A DNA stretch of 64,000 nucleotides, from positions 10,241,072 to 10,305,071 of the forward strand of contig CM030931.1 of NCBI GenBank assembly GCA_018136815.1, given 5' to 3'. Positions 9,741 through 20,420 of the stretch are shown here, piece by piece (within the stretch, counting starts at the first letter, position 1; every line of letters begins with the position of its first letter). Under the pieces are notes generated by a model. The model made no database searches. It was not told the DNA's origin and saw nothing but the letters and a program-made list of their open reading frames with translations. The position numbers and the translations under genes were made by a program. Source of the stretch: Isochrysis galbana (taxonomy: Eukaryota > Haptophyta > Isochrysidales > Isochrysidaceae).

Positions 9741-11897
9741 TCACCAACACTTGATGAGGGTGCGCCATGCGTGAGTCACAATGATTGCGCCATCTTTATC
9801 CAATTCGTCGACAGCACCCCTTCCCCAAGATGCCGCAGCGGCACGGACCTCACGGCTTGCTGAGGCAGCCACAACACGGCGTCCATTGTGAAGATCGATG
9901 AGGCCGACCCAGTACACCAAAAAAACGCGTGGCCGGCCGGCTGTCATGATTTTGTATTGGCACGGTTGCACTATGCCTGCAACATGCGCTTGGGACAAGG
10001 ACGAGGAACCACACACTTCATTCATCGAGCGTTTACACAGCTGTATGGACTCCATGCGCTGCTCAACCATAGCCAAGGCCTGCTCCTGTGAAGTGGCCTC
10101 CTCTTCTTTTGCGTCAACGCTTGCATCTCTCGCATTGACCGACCCAACCATTGCCACAACCTTCAAGCCCGCAAAAGCATTCGTGAGGGCAGCCTGTGCC
10201 GCTTGAGCGTGAGCTTCCGCACGCGTGCGGCTCGGGCACGACAAGACCATTAGCGTCTGGGCAAGACTGCCTTTGGCTCTGCCATTCTGCCCACGTCGCT
10301 CCGACGCTTCGACCACATCTTCTACCGGCGTGGTCTCACACCCCCATGCAAAGCACGCACGTGTTGCGCCGGCTGACGTGTAGCCGCCGCAAACCAATAA
10401 CATGTTTCCGCTCACGGTCATGGCTGCGCCCTCCGTCGCGGGTGGTTGACTACCGTTGGCCGCACCAGAGGACCCTGTCAATCTTTTCCATTTCCAATCC
10501 TGATCAAGTACGTGCAGGTCATCGAAGCCGGTTGCTGACGCTCCTCCACCAAACATGTAGATGTTCCAACCACCAGCATTGGTTCGCAACGCGGCGGCTC
10601 TATGGCCGGCACGCGGGCTCGGGATCTCGCCTGAACAATGGATATTTGTCCACGTAAGCTGATCGACGTCGAGCACCCACAGCTTGGCCAGGGAAACATA
10701 TCCCGACGAAGACGAGCCACCGATGAGCAAAACCCGCGAGCCGCATGCGACAGCAGCATGATCATGACAAACGGGAGGAGCCGTGCCGCTCGTGCGTGCT
10801 TTCTCCCATTCTAGCGGATTGGCGTCATACGACGAGCCATTTACCGCACCCGCAACCCCATCTAACGGCAGGCACCAGAGATCGCCGACGATCTCCCCTG
10901 GCGGCGGACCGTCGCCCCCAAAGATCCAGAGGCGCTGCATGCACACCGCAGCTGCATGGTTCCCGCGAGCTGGTGGCAAGTTCCCGCAAAACTGTGGTGC
11001 AACCCACGCCATCGCCTGCGTGTCAAAGACGGGCGTGTCGCTGAAGGAGCCACGCTGACGATGACCACCGAAGATGACCAACCACTGCCGGAACGCGTTC
11101 ATTGAGTGGCCCCAACGCAACTCAGGAGTCGCGCCGCTGACGGAGGCAGCACTCCACTTGCCCGTGAGCATATCTAGCACATGCAACCCTGATGCCAGTC
11201 GGCCAGAATTGCTCCTTCCTCCAAACATGAACAGGCGAGCGCCGACGAGCGCACACGAGTGACGATAACGTGCGGGCGTGCCGTCCACCTCCAACCGTGA
11301 CCAGTCGCCCACGCGCAGGTTCAGCTGGAGACTGCTCACCTCCAGCTGTGTTTGGGATGGAGAGCCCTCGGGCGCTTGTGCGGGCGCAGTATTCCCCATG
11401 GGAGAGCCAAAAGCGTCGCGGCACAGTGGAGTGATGCGAACGGCAGCTCCAACCTCGGTGCCCAAGCTTTCCTCTCTGGCATTCCCATCGCCCGCAGCCC
11501 CGCTCACTGGCTCGTCTGGCACACCATTCGAGCCGGTGGCAGCCCTAGGCTCGTCTTGCTCGTCGTCCTTCTCCAGTAGTCCAAGCTCGGGCCAGGTCCA
11601 CCAGTCCGGCGCGAGAGCTTCAACGGCCTGGACGTACATGAACATGGCCTCCATTTTGCTCCGGTTGCCCAGCTCCGCCCACGCCGCGTGCCTCGCTCGC
11701 GCGACCGAGTCAAAGATGCTCGGGCGTGGCTCGTTGCACGGACCGAGTGTCGCCTGGCGGGAGAGAGCATCAAGCAGCAGTCGGTCGCCGTCTGTGACTG
11801 CACCCTCAGTCATCAGATTAGACTCGCCGTACCGCAATGCCAGCTCGAACTTCTCCGGGTAGCCCAGCACAGGCGGAGCGAGCGCGTCCGCTGCCAT
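9741..11897 (-). CDS. Acyl-CoA-binding domain protein with kelch repeats (single exon)
   Basis: An uninterrupted frame of 718 aa from the ATG at 11897. Residues about 10-105 are an acyl-CoA-binding domain (YPEKFELALRYGE, LSRQATLGPCNEPRP, KMEAMFMYVQAV), which binds long-chain acyl-CoA esters in the cytosol. Residues about 175-530 form a kelch propeller of five or six repeats (RLFMFGGRS, WLVIFGGHR, RLWIFGGDG, RVLLIGGSS, NIYMFGGG, MLLVCGGYT), each with the double-Gly and following Trp pattern. The C-terminal 180 residues are Ala/Glu-rich helix without a known domain. The order ACBP then kelch is that of plant ACBP4/5, which act in lipid trafficking and stress. No intron is needed, unlike most neighbours. 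Confidence 0.92.
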   Translation of the reverse strand: MAADALAPPVLGYPEKFELALRYGESNLMTEGAVTDGDRLLLDALSRQATLGPCNEPRPSIFDSVARARHAAWAELGNRSKMEAMFMYVQAVEALAPDWWTWPELGLLEKDDEQDEPRAATGSNGVPDEPVSGAAGDGNAREESLGTEVGAAVRITPLCRDAFGSPMGNTAPAQAPEGSPSQTQLEVSSLQLNLRVGDWSRLEVDGTPARYRHSCALVGARLFMFGGRSNSGRLASGLHVLDMLTGKWSAASVSGATPELRWGHSMNAFRQWLVIFGGHRQRGSFSDTPVFDTQAMAWVAPQFCGNLPPARGNHAAAVCMQRLWIFGGDGPPPGEIVGDLWCLPLDGVAGAVNGSSYDANPLEWEKARTSGTAPPVCHDHAAVACGSRVLLIGGSSSSGYVSLAKLWVLDVDQLTWTNIHCSGEIPSPRAGHRAAALRTNAGGWNIYMFGGGASATGFDDLHVLDQDWKWKRLTGSSGAANGSQPPATEGAAMTVSGNMLLVCGGYTSAGATRACFAWGCETTPVEDVVEASERRGQNGRAKGSLAQTLMVLSCPSRTRAEAHAQAAQAALTNAFAGLKVVAMVGSVNARDASVDAKEEEATSQEQALAMVEQRMESIQLCKRSMNEVCGSSSLSQAHVAGIVQPCQYKIMTAGRPRVFLVYWVGLIDLHNGRRVVAASASREVRAAAASWGRGAVDELDKDGAIIVTHAWRTLIKCW

Positions 11898-14153
11898 GGC
11901 CCCCTTCCCCGCAGCGCTTCTCCGCTATGGGCGGCGGAGGGCGGTCGCATATTTTTAGCCACCATTCTAATGGTCACCATGATTAACTAATCATGAGCCC
12001 CCTCCTACCACACTGCTCTCCGGGCGCATCGCGAGGGTGCGTTGGGTGCCGGGGTAGTGGGGGTGTAGGGCCAGGGCAATACTTGTACAAATTGTATTGC
12101 AAGTTTGGGTGGATGCTTGAGATGCTCACAAGTTTGGGCCCTCTTTACAAGTGACAAGTGCAACTAAGTTTATACTTGGTTGACCCATGGGGGGGCACGA
12201 GCCCCCCCCTCTCTCCACTCCTCCCCTGCCATGGGGGAGGAACCACCCATCCTCCTGGCATGCCTGATGGCTTGCCAGGAGGCCACTGCCTTACTGATCC
12301 ACTCCCTTCCCCACAGGCTCACCCCATTCGCCCATCCTGGCCCCTCGTGGCCAGCCCATTGCTCCAACCCCCCCTCCCCCCCTGGTCGACAGGCAGACAG
12401 GTGCAGCGTGCGGGCTCCAGAGGCTTAGGAGCGCCAGCGAGGGGGAGGCAGGGGAGGCCAGGGCCCAGCCCCAGCCTCCTCTGCCCCCTGAGCTGGCCTC
12501 CAGGAGCCTCCAGGGGCCGCCAGAGGGCAGCTGGAGGCCTGCCGCAGGCGCGCCATCGCGCGTGCCGCAGGAGAGGGGAGAGAGAGCGCGGAGAAGGGGG
12601 GGGGCGGAGCGAGAGCTCCGCCCACCGGAAAATCGGTAAGTCCCGCTCCTGTTTACAGGATATGTCGGGACAGAGTCGGCCGCCCACTCGGAGACACAGG
12701 AGGAAGGGCCTTACTGTCACGCTCCGACGCCCCCTCCTCGCGTCGCCATTTAGGTTCGTCTTCCCCCCCGCGCGGAAGTCTTCCCCCCCTTCGCTCCCTT
12801 CCCCGTTTCCCCTCCCCGAGTGTTTCCCTTGTTCTCCCGGCCCCCTTTCATCCCTCTCTTTTCCCGCGTTTCCCCTCTCCCGACGCGTGTTCCTTTTCCC
12901 GCGAGTGTCGTCTTCCCCCGTATCCTTCGCCCAGCGATCAAGCGCCACCGCTCGAGCGCTCCCGTCCCCTTCCCGTCTGCCTGTGCTCCCGTGCTCGTCC
13001 CGCCCGTCCTCATGCTGCCCGAGGCTGCACCCTCGGCCTCGCCCTCGTCCGCTCGTGCCTCCCCAGTCCGTGACCCTCCGTCGCTTGCGCCCCCTTCCTT
13101 TTGTACCTCACATGTCAGTACCATGCACATGCACAGCCCCTCCACACCAACACACACAACAACCACAGCCCATCGCTGCTCTCCACACCCACAGCTTTTA
13201 TGTAAAGCCGTAGGGGACGTAAGGCGTAAGGCCCTTAGTTATTTTCGCTATTTCCTAACGTATATGAGGCCCTTATATTCCCGAAAATTTTCTCCGCGGC
13301 CTAACGGTCGTCAGGGGGTAATTGTTACAACCCTTGGAAAGTAGTGGGTCCTTTGCCGCGTGTACGTGTGCGGTGTAAACATTATACAGTTTTATACCAC
13401 CAAAACCAAAATAGGAAATAGGCGGGGGCGAAAGCAAAAAAAAAAGAAACAAGGAACCTCAAGTCTCAAGTTGCACTTTCATTCGGTCATCTTTCGGACA
13501 TGCACGCGTGCACTACGATCTTGGACAATTCGAAGACATCGGAGCCGGCTTCGCGCGCTGTGAGTCGATGCTTCCTGTTTTGGCACTCTTCAATAGTACT
13601 CATTTTCGTAGAAAAAAATGTGCTTTGAGCTTTGAACTTCGATGCGACCTAGAGTGCACAGTACACAAGATTACGCGCCTGCACAATTCGCCTGGTCAAA
13701 TCTAACGCATAATCGGCCTCCACTCGCCGATAACCAGTGAGAGGCCATCTGGACGAACCAGAGCAAACTTCAACCCAACATAAGAGAGGTGTGAAACGAA
13801 ATGTCGGACCCGACGAACATGAAGCGTCCACAAGGTGGGAGATCATACATACAGACAGGCTCTAATCCCCTTCACCAGCCCCGAAAAACAGAAATTTTGG
13901 TATCATAACGCGAGGCCAGGCCGAATGGTGAGCATTCCCGCAGAACATTCCATGGATGAGCAAAACTGACCAACATCATTTTGGCGGGAAGCAACACGCA
14001 GGCCATCTTCAAGTGCTCGAAAATTGAGCATTGAGTGTCCCACTCGGGCTAACGTTCTCGGTGGTCGAGCCCAGCGTGTACATTTCATTTCAACATATGT
14101 TCTTCGAGACCGTGTCCTTGTTGCGTGCACGCGAATGCACAGCTCATCAACGC
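11898..14153. other. Intergenic region holding R1 copy A
   Basis: Repeat R1 copy A occupies about 12165-13200. The rest (11898-12160, 13200-14153) shows no coding segment I can support. Confidence 0.5.
12165..13200 (-). repeat. Dispersed GC-rich repeat R1, copy A (module X inverted, module Y forward)
   Basis: Module X (12165-12680) reads, reverse-complemented, in the same order as 57600-58115: CAT(C/G)GCGCGC, a CAGGAGGCCTGCAG-like block, CCTGGCC, CCTGCCTCTCCCTCGCTGGC, GTCGAC, GGCATGC, a G-run with CTCGTGCCCCCC, and an AAACTTAGTT-like end. Module Y (12690-13200) is a pyrimidine-rich block matching 39860-40240 in direct orientation. Long open frames here come from biased composition. Confidence 0.65.
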
Positions 14154-14861
14154 TCACGGCATACCTGACACGTGGGGTGTCTCACGTGGCTGATAGCGAG
14201 CACGTGGGCTCGCGCCATGTGGGGCAAGGATCATGTTCACGGGGACGAAGATGAAGAGGAAAAACCATACGGCAATCGTCGAACCCATACCAGGGCCGGG
14301 AATCAGCCAGAGATTCACATCTCGTAACTTGTACTCCGCACCACGGGGAATGCAATTCACTGAGAATGTTGCGAAAGTCAAGATGAGGAACAACCAGGCG
14401 AGCCACCCAGTTATCACGGCGCCCTTTTTACGCTTCGGCGAGTCGACGACGCGACGGAAAATAACAAATATAGTAAAGATCAACGTGAGGAAGAAGGAGG
14501 TGATCATGCAGAAGCCCAACCAGTGCTTGAGGCCCTTAGTGCGGCACGCGACCCGGTAGAATTCGTCTGGAATGTCGCGGCACTCACTTATTTCCTCCCA
14601 CGCCCTGCACCTGATGCTGATGTTCGTGTTGTTGAGATCGGGAAACATGAAATTCGCCGGATTAGAACAAAGTCCGTAGAAGGAGGTGAAAACCGTGCCA
14701 TCACCACTGACGGTTGTTGCCCACGAGGCACCCTGCAGCGTCGAGGCGAGCGTGCTCATGCCACAGCAGCCTACGATGAGGAGGATGACACAGATCACGA
14801 GCATGAAGATCATGAAATTGAGAACTCCATTACGATGCGTCCGGTTGTCCGAGAGTCCCAT
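14154..14861 (-). CDS. Four-transmembrane (tetraspan, claudin/SUR7-like topology) protein
   Basis: The likely start is the ATG at 14861 (MGLSDNRTHRNG), giving 235 aa; the frame extends 104 codons further upstream but only as Pro/Arg-rich low-complexity sequence over a poly-G/poly-C tract. Four hydrophobic helices are visible: VLNFMIFMLVICVILLIVGC (about 15-37), WLGFCMITSFFLTLIFTIFV (about 115-137), GAVITGWLAWLFLILTFATF (about 150-172) and STIAVWFFLFIFVPVNMILA (about 195-215). The first extracytoplasmic loop is long, has several Cys residues and N-glycosylation sequons (NNTNIS). This is the topology of claudin/PMP22/SUR7-like proteins, but sequence identity to any family is not recognised. No intron. 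Confidence 0.75.
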   Translation of the reverse strand: MGLSDNRTHRNGVLNFMIFMLVICVILLIVGCCGMSTLASTLQGASWATTVSGDGTVFTSFYGLCSNPANFMFPDLNNTNISIRCRAWEEISECRDIPDEFYRVACRTKGLKHWLGFCMITSFFLTLIFTIFVIFRRVVDSPKRKKGAVITGWLAWLFLILTFATFSVNCIPRGAEYKLRDVNLWLIPGPGMGSTIAVWFFLFIFVPVNMILAPHGASPRARYQPRETPHVSGMP

Positions 14862-16677
14862 GGTAGCGTGGGTGCGAGTGGGTGCGAGCGCGTCGAGAGA
14901 GGGCCGGGCGAGTGTGGTCGAGGGGCGGAGGGCAAAGTGCGAGCCGTCTGGCTGGCGCGGAGGAAGAGCGGCAAGCGCGCGCGCGGGGCGGGGGGCGGGG
15001 GGGGCGGCGGGGGGCGGGGGGGGGGGGCGGCGGGGGGGGGCGGGGGGGGGGGGAGGGCGCGAGCGCAAGGAGGCGAGCGCCGCGGCGGGGGAGAGAAGTC
15101 CCTCGCGGGTCTCAACTCGGCCCTCCCCCCCCCGTCCCACTCGGCGGCCCCTTTCGTCCCACGGCCGAGACATCGGCCTCTCCCTCCCATCTCTCTCTCA
15201 TCAACTTCTCCCTCGTCTCGGCGTCTCGCCCTCCACCGAGCCCAGGGGGTGGGGGGAGATCATCTAGGAAAGGTGTGAAGAAGGGCGCACAGAGCACTCT
15301 CCAATGCTCGCTCGGCGGCTGCTTCCAAGCGAGAGAGGATCCTCTGCGTCGAGCGGTAAGAGGTATATTGTATAAACAACCAGAAGAGAGGGGAGAACGC
15401 GAGCGGCCGGCGCGAGTAGAAGGGAATAAATAGGTGAGAGGAGAGAGGGCGTAGGGCGTACTCCACACGGCGCAAACGTCTCTACTCCCAACGATCGTCT
15501 ATGAATCAAGTTTTCTATGAATCAAGTCAACAGGCTGCGTCCAGGAGCTAGTAGCGACCATCTAGCCATAACGGTGGCCACAGAAGCGGTAGGCAATCGG
15601 CGTGCACGGTGAACGATGGCTGGCGGTGATGCGCCTTGTGGCACGAAACGAACGGGAATCTGGAAGGCTGCCGAGTCATCGTGCACACGTATGGATTGTG
15701 CACCGGGGACGTGGATGTAGCCCTTATCCAGGTCGTGCCGGAAGCAAAAGAGATCACGCATGACCCGCGTAGAGTACAAAGTGGTTGTGCAACCGGGTAG
15801 ACGATGAGAGTGCGGTGAACGGCTCGTCGAGCGCGACGAGCGAGCGCCAGTGGGGCGAGAAGAGGCAGGCAGGCATGGTTGTGGCAGTGGCAGCCAGCCT
15901 CACCTGGGTGGGAGCTCCATGTTGTACTGGTACCCAGTAGTGGACCAGAGGGATTGCAAAAAGGATTACCAGCATTGTGAGGGATCAAAAGGATTACCAG
16001 TAAGACTTGGCAGTGAGAGTAGAAAGTAAAGGACGGCGTCCTGTGATACCGCCCTAGCACCTCCCATCCCCCCCCCCCTCGACCAAAACACCTAAATAGC
16101 GCCTTTCCACCTATCCTCTTTGCCTTTGCCTACCTGCCTATCCCTCATCCCTCACCCCCACCCCCACCCCTCTGCATACTGCATACCGCATACCCTACTA
16201 ATTTAATTTAATTTTCATCTGGGCGTTAGTACTACTGTTACGAGCAATAACGAATAACGTACTAACACGACAGGTCTCACACCATGACCATGACCGCGCT
16301 GACACTCAAGGCACAAGGCACGACTGGCGCTAGCGCACTGGCATGCTAGCGCTAGTCAAACCCCTCCTTTCCTATTACTAGCCCTCGGTTCGACCGTGAC
16401 CGTGAGGCGGGGGCGATTATAATTTGGCTATAGCTCAGACAGGGCGGCCAATGGGGCTAGTACCCTTGCCCCGGCTGTCCCCAACAGAATCAACGACGAC
16501 GCCCTCGGTATCCTGTTTCCAGCGGTCCGCCCAGCGGCGGCGCCAGACGGCGCACGGAGCTGAAGTAGAAGTGTGAATAGGTCTCTCGTCTCGAACGTCG
16601 TCGTCTCGTGGACGTGGCCGGCCGAGGCGACCGCCGCTCGGCTCGTCAAGCGCAAGCGCAGGAAAGGCCAGGCGGCG
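14862..16677. other. Intergenic region with poly-G tract
   Basis: A G-run-rich tract at about 14985-15058 lies just upstream of the tetraspan gene. 15250-16677 shows no coding segment I can support; a 170-codon minus frame at 15548-16060 has no domain-like features. Confidence 0.5.
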
Positions 16678-19332
16678 ATGGAGCGCACGCGGCGGGGCAG
16701 GCGCGAGATGGGCGGCAATGTGGACCATACGGCTCGCGGCGACGATGACGACCCCGACCGCTACAAGAGCACCCGTTTCCACCAGTTCAACACTGACGTG
16801 GAGGACATCTACCGCCAGTGGGACGAGCTGGTTTCGCCTGAGCAGATGGAGGACCTTAGTGGGATCGTGCGCGAGCTCGTGGCCAAGCCCCCAGCAGACG
16901 CGCGCACGCTCGAGGCCGAACTCATGCTCCACCGCAGGCGTCTCCGCCGTGCCGTCACCTTCCGCAAGGCTCAGCTGCTGCACGCGTATAACTCGCTGCT
17001 TGGACAGGGAGAGATTAAGCCTTGTCCACAGCTGCAGCAGCTCCTGGTCAAGAAGTCCTCGAAATCACAGTCTGGCGTCCTAGTCATTACAGTGCTCACA
17101 TCGCCGTACCCGGAATTCACGAAGCCCGACGGCAAGCGCACGAAACAAGCCTTCTCGTGCGCATGGAACTGCTACTACTGCCCTTCTGAGCCAGATCAGC
17201 CGAAGTCGTACTTGCACGATGAGCCGGCCGTCAAGCGTGCCAACGAGAACCACTTTGACCCCGTGATGCAACTGACGGACCGTGCTGCGACACTTGCCAT
17301 GAATGGGCATCCTGTGGATAAGATTGAGCTGCTCGTTCTCGGAGGAACGTGGTCTTCTTATCCACACGAGTACCAAGAAGAGTTCGTGCGAGACCTTTTC
17401 TACGCAGCCAACACGTTCTGGCAGCGCACAAAGCGCGAAAAGCGCTCGCTGCTGGAGGAGCAGACGATCAACGAGACCGCGCAGTGCAAGATCATTGGGC
17501 TCACGCTCGAAACGCGCCCAGACACGATTGATGCTGACGAGTTGCGCCGGCTGCGCAGGTACGGTTGCACGCGCCTTCAACTAGGCGTGCAGCATACGGA
17601 TGACCGTGTACTGCGAAAGATCAACCGCGGTTGTACAACGGCGCAGGTGAGCTCTCGCCAGGCCACGTGCGTGCAGAGGCGTATACACCAGTCTAAGGCA
17701 AGTGGATGGGAGAAGGTGCCAAGCATACTCTTGTGGCCAGCCCACCTTCTCTCATCCGGGCGCTCCTATCGCTCGATGCCGCTTTTTCGGGCTTCAGGTG
17801 ACCAAGGCGCTTCGCTTGCTGAAGAATTCCTGTTACAAGGTGGACATCCATCTTATGCCAAATCTGCCGGGCTCCAGCGCCGAGCTCGATCGGGAGATGT
17901 TCGAGCGAGTCCTAAAGGATCCTGACCTGCAAGCAGACCAATGGAAGGTGTATCCCACACAGGTGCACGCCTCGCCCAAACTTTCAGTGATCGTCGCGTA
18001 GATAGCTGCTTTGATGCCAATGGTGCGAGCGCATATGATGGTTATGCTGTGCATAGAATTGACTTTGACTCGCCGTTCGCGAGATGCGCACCGCGGGCGT
18101 GTGCCCTGTTTGCCGGAGTTTGCGTCTTCTTTCGACGAAAGAGCTCATCCTGACCCATCGATTGCAGGTTGTGCCTTGGACAATCATTAAGCGATGGTAT
18201 GAAGAGGGCAAATTTGTGCCTTACTCCTCGGAGCAGATGTTCGACCTGCTTATGCAGGTCAAGTCGCGGGTCCACCCTTGGATTCGCCTAAACCGGGTAG
18301 TGCGCGACATACCCATCCAGGTGCGGGCCATCGACGCACAAAGATCCTGAGATCTTGGGACCAACTCTCAGCGTTGACTCTTTCACGGTGACATGGGCGA
18401 GTCTACTGGAAGGGGGTTTCCGGCCTCACAGACGAGCATGTGCTCATCACCCTGTAGCACTGGGTTTTTGTGTTACATGTTTTTGCCATTGGCTGACATT
18501 CTTTCCGCCTCCTATACAGTATGTCTCCGGCGGGCTTGACGTACCAAATTTGCGCGAGGACTTGCTCTCTGAAATGGCCAACAAGGGACTTACTTGCCAT
18601 TGCATCCGTTGCCGTGAGCCCGGTGGCAGTTCGACGCAGGTGCTGTCTGGGCAAACTCTCGTCCGACGGATTTACGTTGCCTCCGGTGGAACCGAGCACT
18701 TCCTGTCCATCGAGTCCGTTGATCGACGTACCTTGCTGGGCTTTGTACGCTTGCGGCTACCGCCCACAAACTCCGCCCAAGGTCCGCCGATGGCGGCTTC
18801 GATTGGCTCCGACGCGAATCACGACTACGGAGATGGCAGTGGGAGCAAGTCGAGCTCAAATATTCGGGCGAGCGACAATCTTGATGTCGTTGGCTTTGAA
18901 CATGAGCACCCGTTCCGTGAGCTCGATGGCGCTGCGCTCATCCGCGAGGTGCACGTGTATGGGCAGTTGATTTCCACAGCCGACAAGATGGGCGCTGACG
19001 CCCAGCACACTGGGATCGGCCGCAGGCTGATGGCTGAGGCTGAGGCAACCGCGCGTGCACACAGCTATCGGCGTGTGGCCGTCATTGCTGGAGTCGGCTC
19101 TCGGGGATACTACCGCAAGCTAGGCTATGAGCTGCATCCCGGTGATGGTCAATTTATGATCAAGTCAATCAACTTTTTCGCTCCAGGATGGCTGCATGTC
19201 TTCATTCCCCCTGCTGAAGCGCTCCGGTCGTTGGCCATTGTGGTAAGCATTTTACTCGTACTTTTGCTCCTCAGTATTCGTCCTTGCACCTACGGCGCCG
19301 AAGTGATCGGTTGCATACTAGGCGTATTCTGA
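16678..19332 (+). CDS. Elp3-like radical SAM / GNAT acetyltransferase (4 exons)
   Basis: Exons 16678-17646, 17798-17962, 18168-18320 and 18520-19332 join in phase 0, about 699 aa. The frame upstream of 16678 has no ATG. The radical SAM half carries CAWNCYYCP (a CX3CX2C cluster), ELLVLGGTWSSYP, GLTLETRPD, YGCTRLQLGVQ, VDIHLMPNLPG and WTIIKRWYEEG. The C-terminal half is a GNAT domain: HVYGQ, TGIGRRLMAEAE, YYRKLGYEL. Elp3 is the catalytic subunit of Elongator, which makes cm5U-type wobble uridines in tRNA. The cluster spacing differs from the usual Elp3 CX9CX2C, so this is an Elp3-like paralogue rather than certain ELP3. The last 40 residues are hydrophobic and may be an unspliced intron: a GTAAGC donor at 19242 and a CAG at 19271-19273 would give a 32-nt intron and another C-terminus ending at 19396. 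Confidence 0.88.
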
Positions 19333-19534
19333 TCAAGCTCGCTCCAGCCCTCATTCCTCGAGGCTACATCATGCTCGGGTGCCAAGTGCACTAAGCAAGT
19401 GGCTGAGGGCGTAGTGATTTCAAACAGGGCGAACTTCACTGGGCGAAGTACCAAGTTTGGAGGGTGCGGGCTGCAGTCGAGCAAAAGGCCCACACTGTTA
19501 GGGAGTATGAGTCTTGTGTGAAATGCAATAAGAG

Positions 19535-19634
19535 NNNNNNNNNNNNNNNNNNNNNNNNNNNNNNNNNNNNNNNNNNNNNNNNNNNNNNNNNNNNNNNNNN
19601 NNNNNNNNNNNNNNNNNNNNNNNNNNNNNNNNNN
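19535..19634. other. Assembly gap (100 N)
   Basis: Exactly 100 N. The MYB gene on the minus strand enters it from the right and does not visibly emerge on the left. Confidence 0.98.
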
Positions 19635-20163
19635 CCGTGCTCGCGACTGCTGCCATAATGAGGCGATCCTCCTCCTCCGTCCACTCGCCTTCTTTACGTC
19701 GGGTGCCAAGTGATTGAACCAGCGCTCACGGCACTGTTTGCCCATACGCCCAGGGGGTGAGCCGCTACCTTCGTCCACTTACTTGCGCGTATTCCATGAC
19801 CACTCGAGCGAGAATCTCGTCTTCCTCGCGACCAGGCATTCTTACGCGCTGAACCCGCGCCACGGCAATCATCAGCCTCCTCAACATCATCTGAACTTCG
19901 TCTGAAGAATGCTCCAGTGATGGTCGCCTCCGGCATGGCACCAGCCGCCGGCCAGACGGCAGGAGCCTGGCCCTGGGCATAACGAGTTGCGCGAGTGGAG
20001 GCGTGGCAGAAGCGCTCTGAAACTTCATTTGAGCAGGAGATTGAAGGTGCCGACACCAACTGGCTGTGCGTTGTGCATTGGCGGTGCACTCAGACGTGAC
20101 ATGGGGACAGAGCTCATTGAATGGATTCTGTCTTGAGCGGGTGGGCGCCAGTCCACGCGCCAT
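19635..20163 (-). CDS. MYB repeat DNA-binding protein, partial and frame-broken
   Basis: Read leftward, three frames together spell consecutive MYB repeats: GREEDEILARVVMEYAQ, KWTKVAAH, PGRMGKQCRERWFNHLAPDV and GEWTEEEDRLIMAAVAST, as in c-MYB R2 and the start of R3. The Trp spacing is exactly that of R2 if one base is supplied at each of three points: about 19781-19785, the G-run 19753-19757 and about 19688-19691. The gene then enters the gap, so the rest of R3 is lost. MYB R2R3 proteins are sequence-specific nuclear transcription factors. The upstream part to 20163 is open but shows no domain. It could be a pseudogene; the tight cluster of one-base losses beside a gap favours poor consensus. 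Confidence 0.7.
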
Positions 20164-20195
20164 TTCCCACTAGCGGTAAGCATTGAGACGTGGCG

Positions 20196-20420
20196 CTAGC
20201 ATAGGCCGGCTGCCAGATGGTTGGCAACGGCAGGAGCTGCAGCAATTGCTTCATGGTTGGCAGCCACATCTTGCGAGTTCAACGCTGCCGTAAGAGCGTC
20301 TTCCACCGATGGGTACTTTGGCATGAGGAGATCTTGGCTGGATCTGAGATCCTTGGAACGCCCTGTGCACCTGAGATATCTCGACTGCGCTCGTCCATCT
20401 GGTGTGGCCAACTGTGTGGG
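20196..20420 (-). CDS. Possible upstream exon of the MYB gene
   Basis: A stretch with protein-like composition (MPKYPSVEDALTAALNS, then VAANHEAIAAAPAVANHL) is open on the minus strand just 5' of the MYB repeats. No splice sites were placed with confidence and no domain is recognised. Confidence 0.25.
   Translation of the reverse strand, partial: PTQLATPDGRAQSRYLRCTGRSKDLRSSQDLLMPKYPSVEDALTAALNSQDVAANHEAIAAAPAVANHLAAGLC

Noticed and set aside
12158-13213. 351-codon plus-strand frame and overlapping minus frames
   Set aside because: They lie in repeat R1, are rich in Pro/Ser/Arg from GC bias, and the repeat copies do not keep the frame.
14862-15173. N-terminal 104-residue extension of the tetraspan protein
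   Set aside because: It is poly-Pro/Arg from G/C tracts; the ATG at 14861 directly precedes the conserved-looking part.
15548-16060. 170-codon minus-strand gene
   Set aside because: Composition and residue order look random; no homologue-like motif.
16573-16677. 35-codon extension upstream of the Elp3-like start
   Set aside because: It has no ATG; the first ATG in frame is at 16678.
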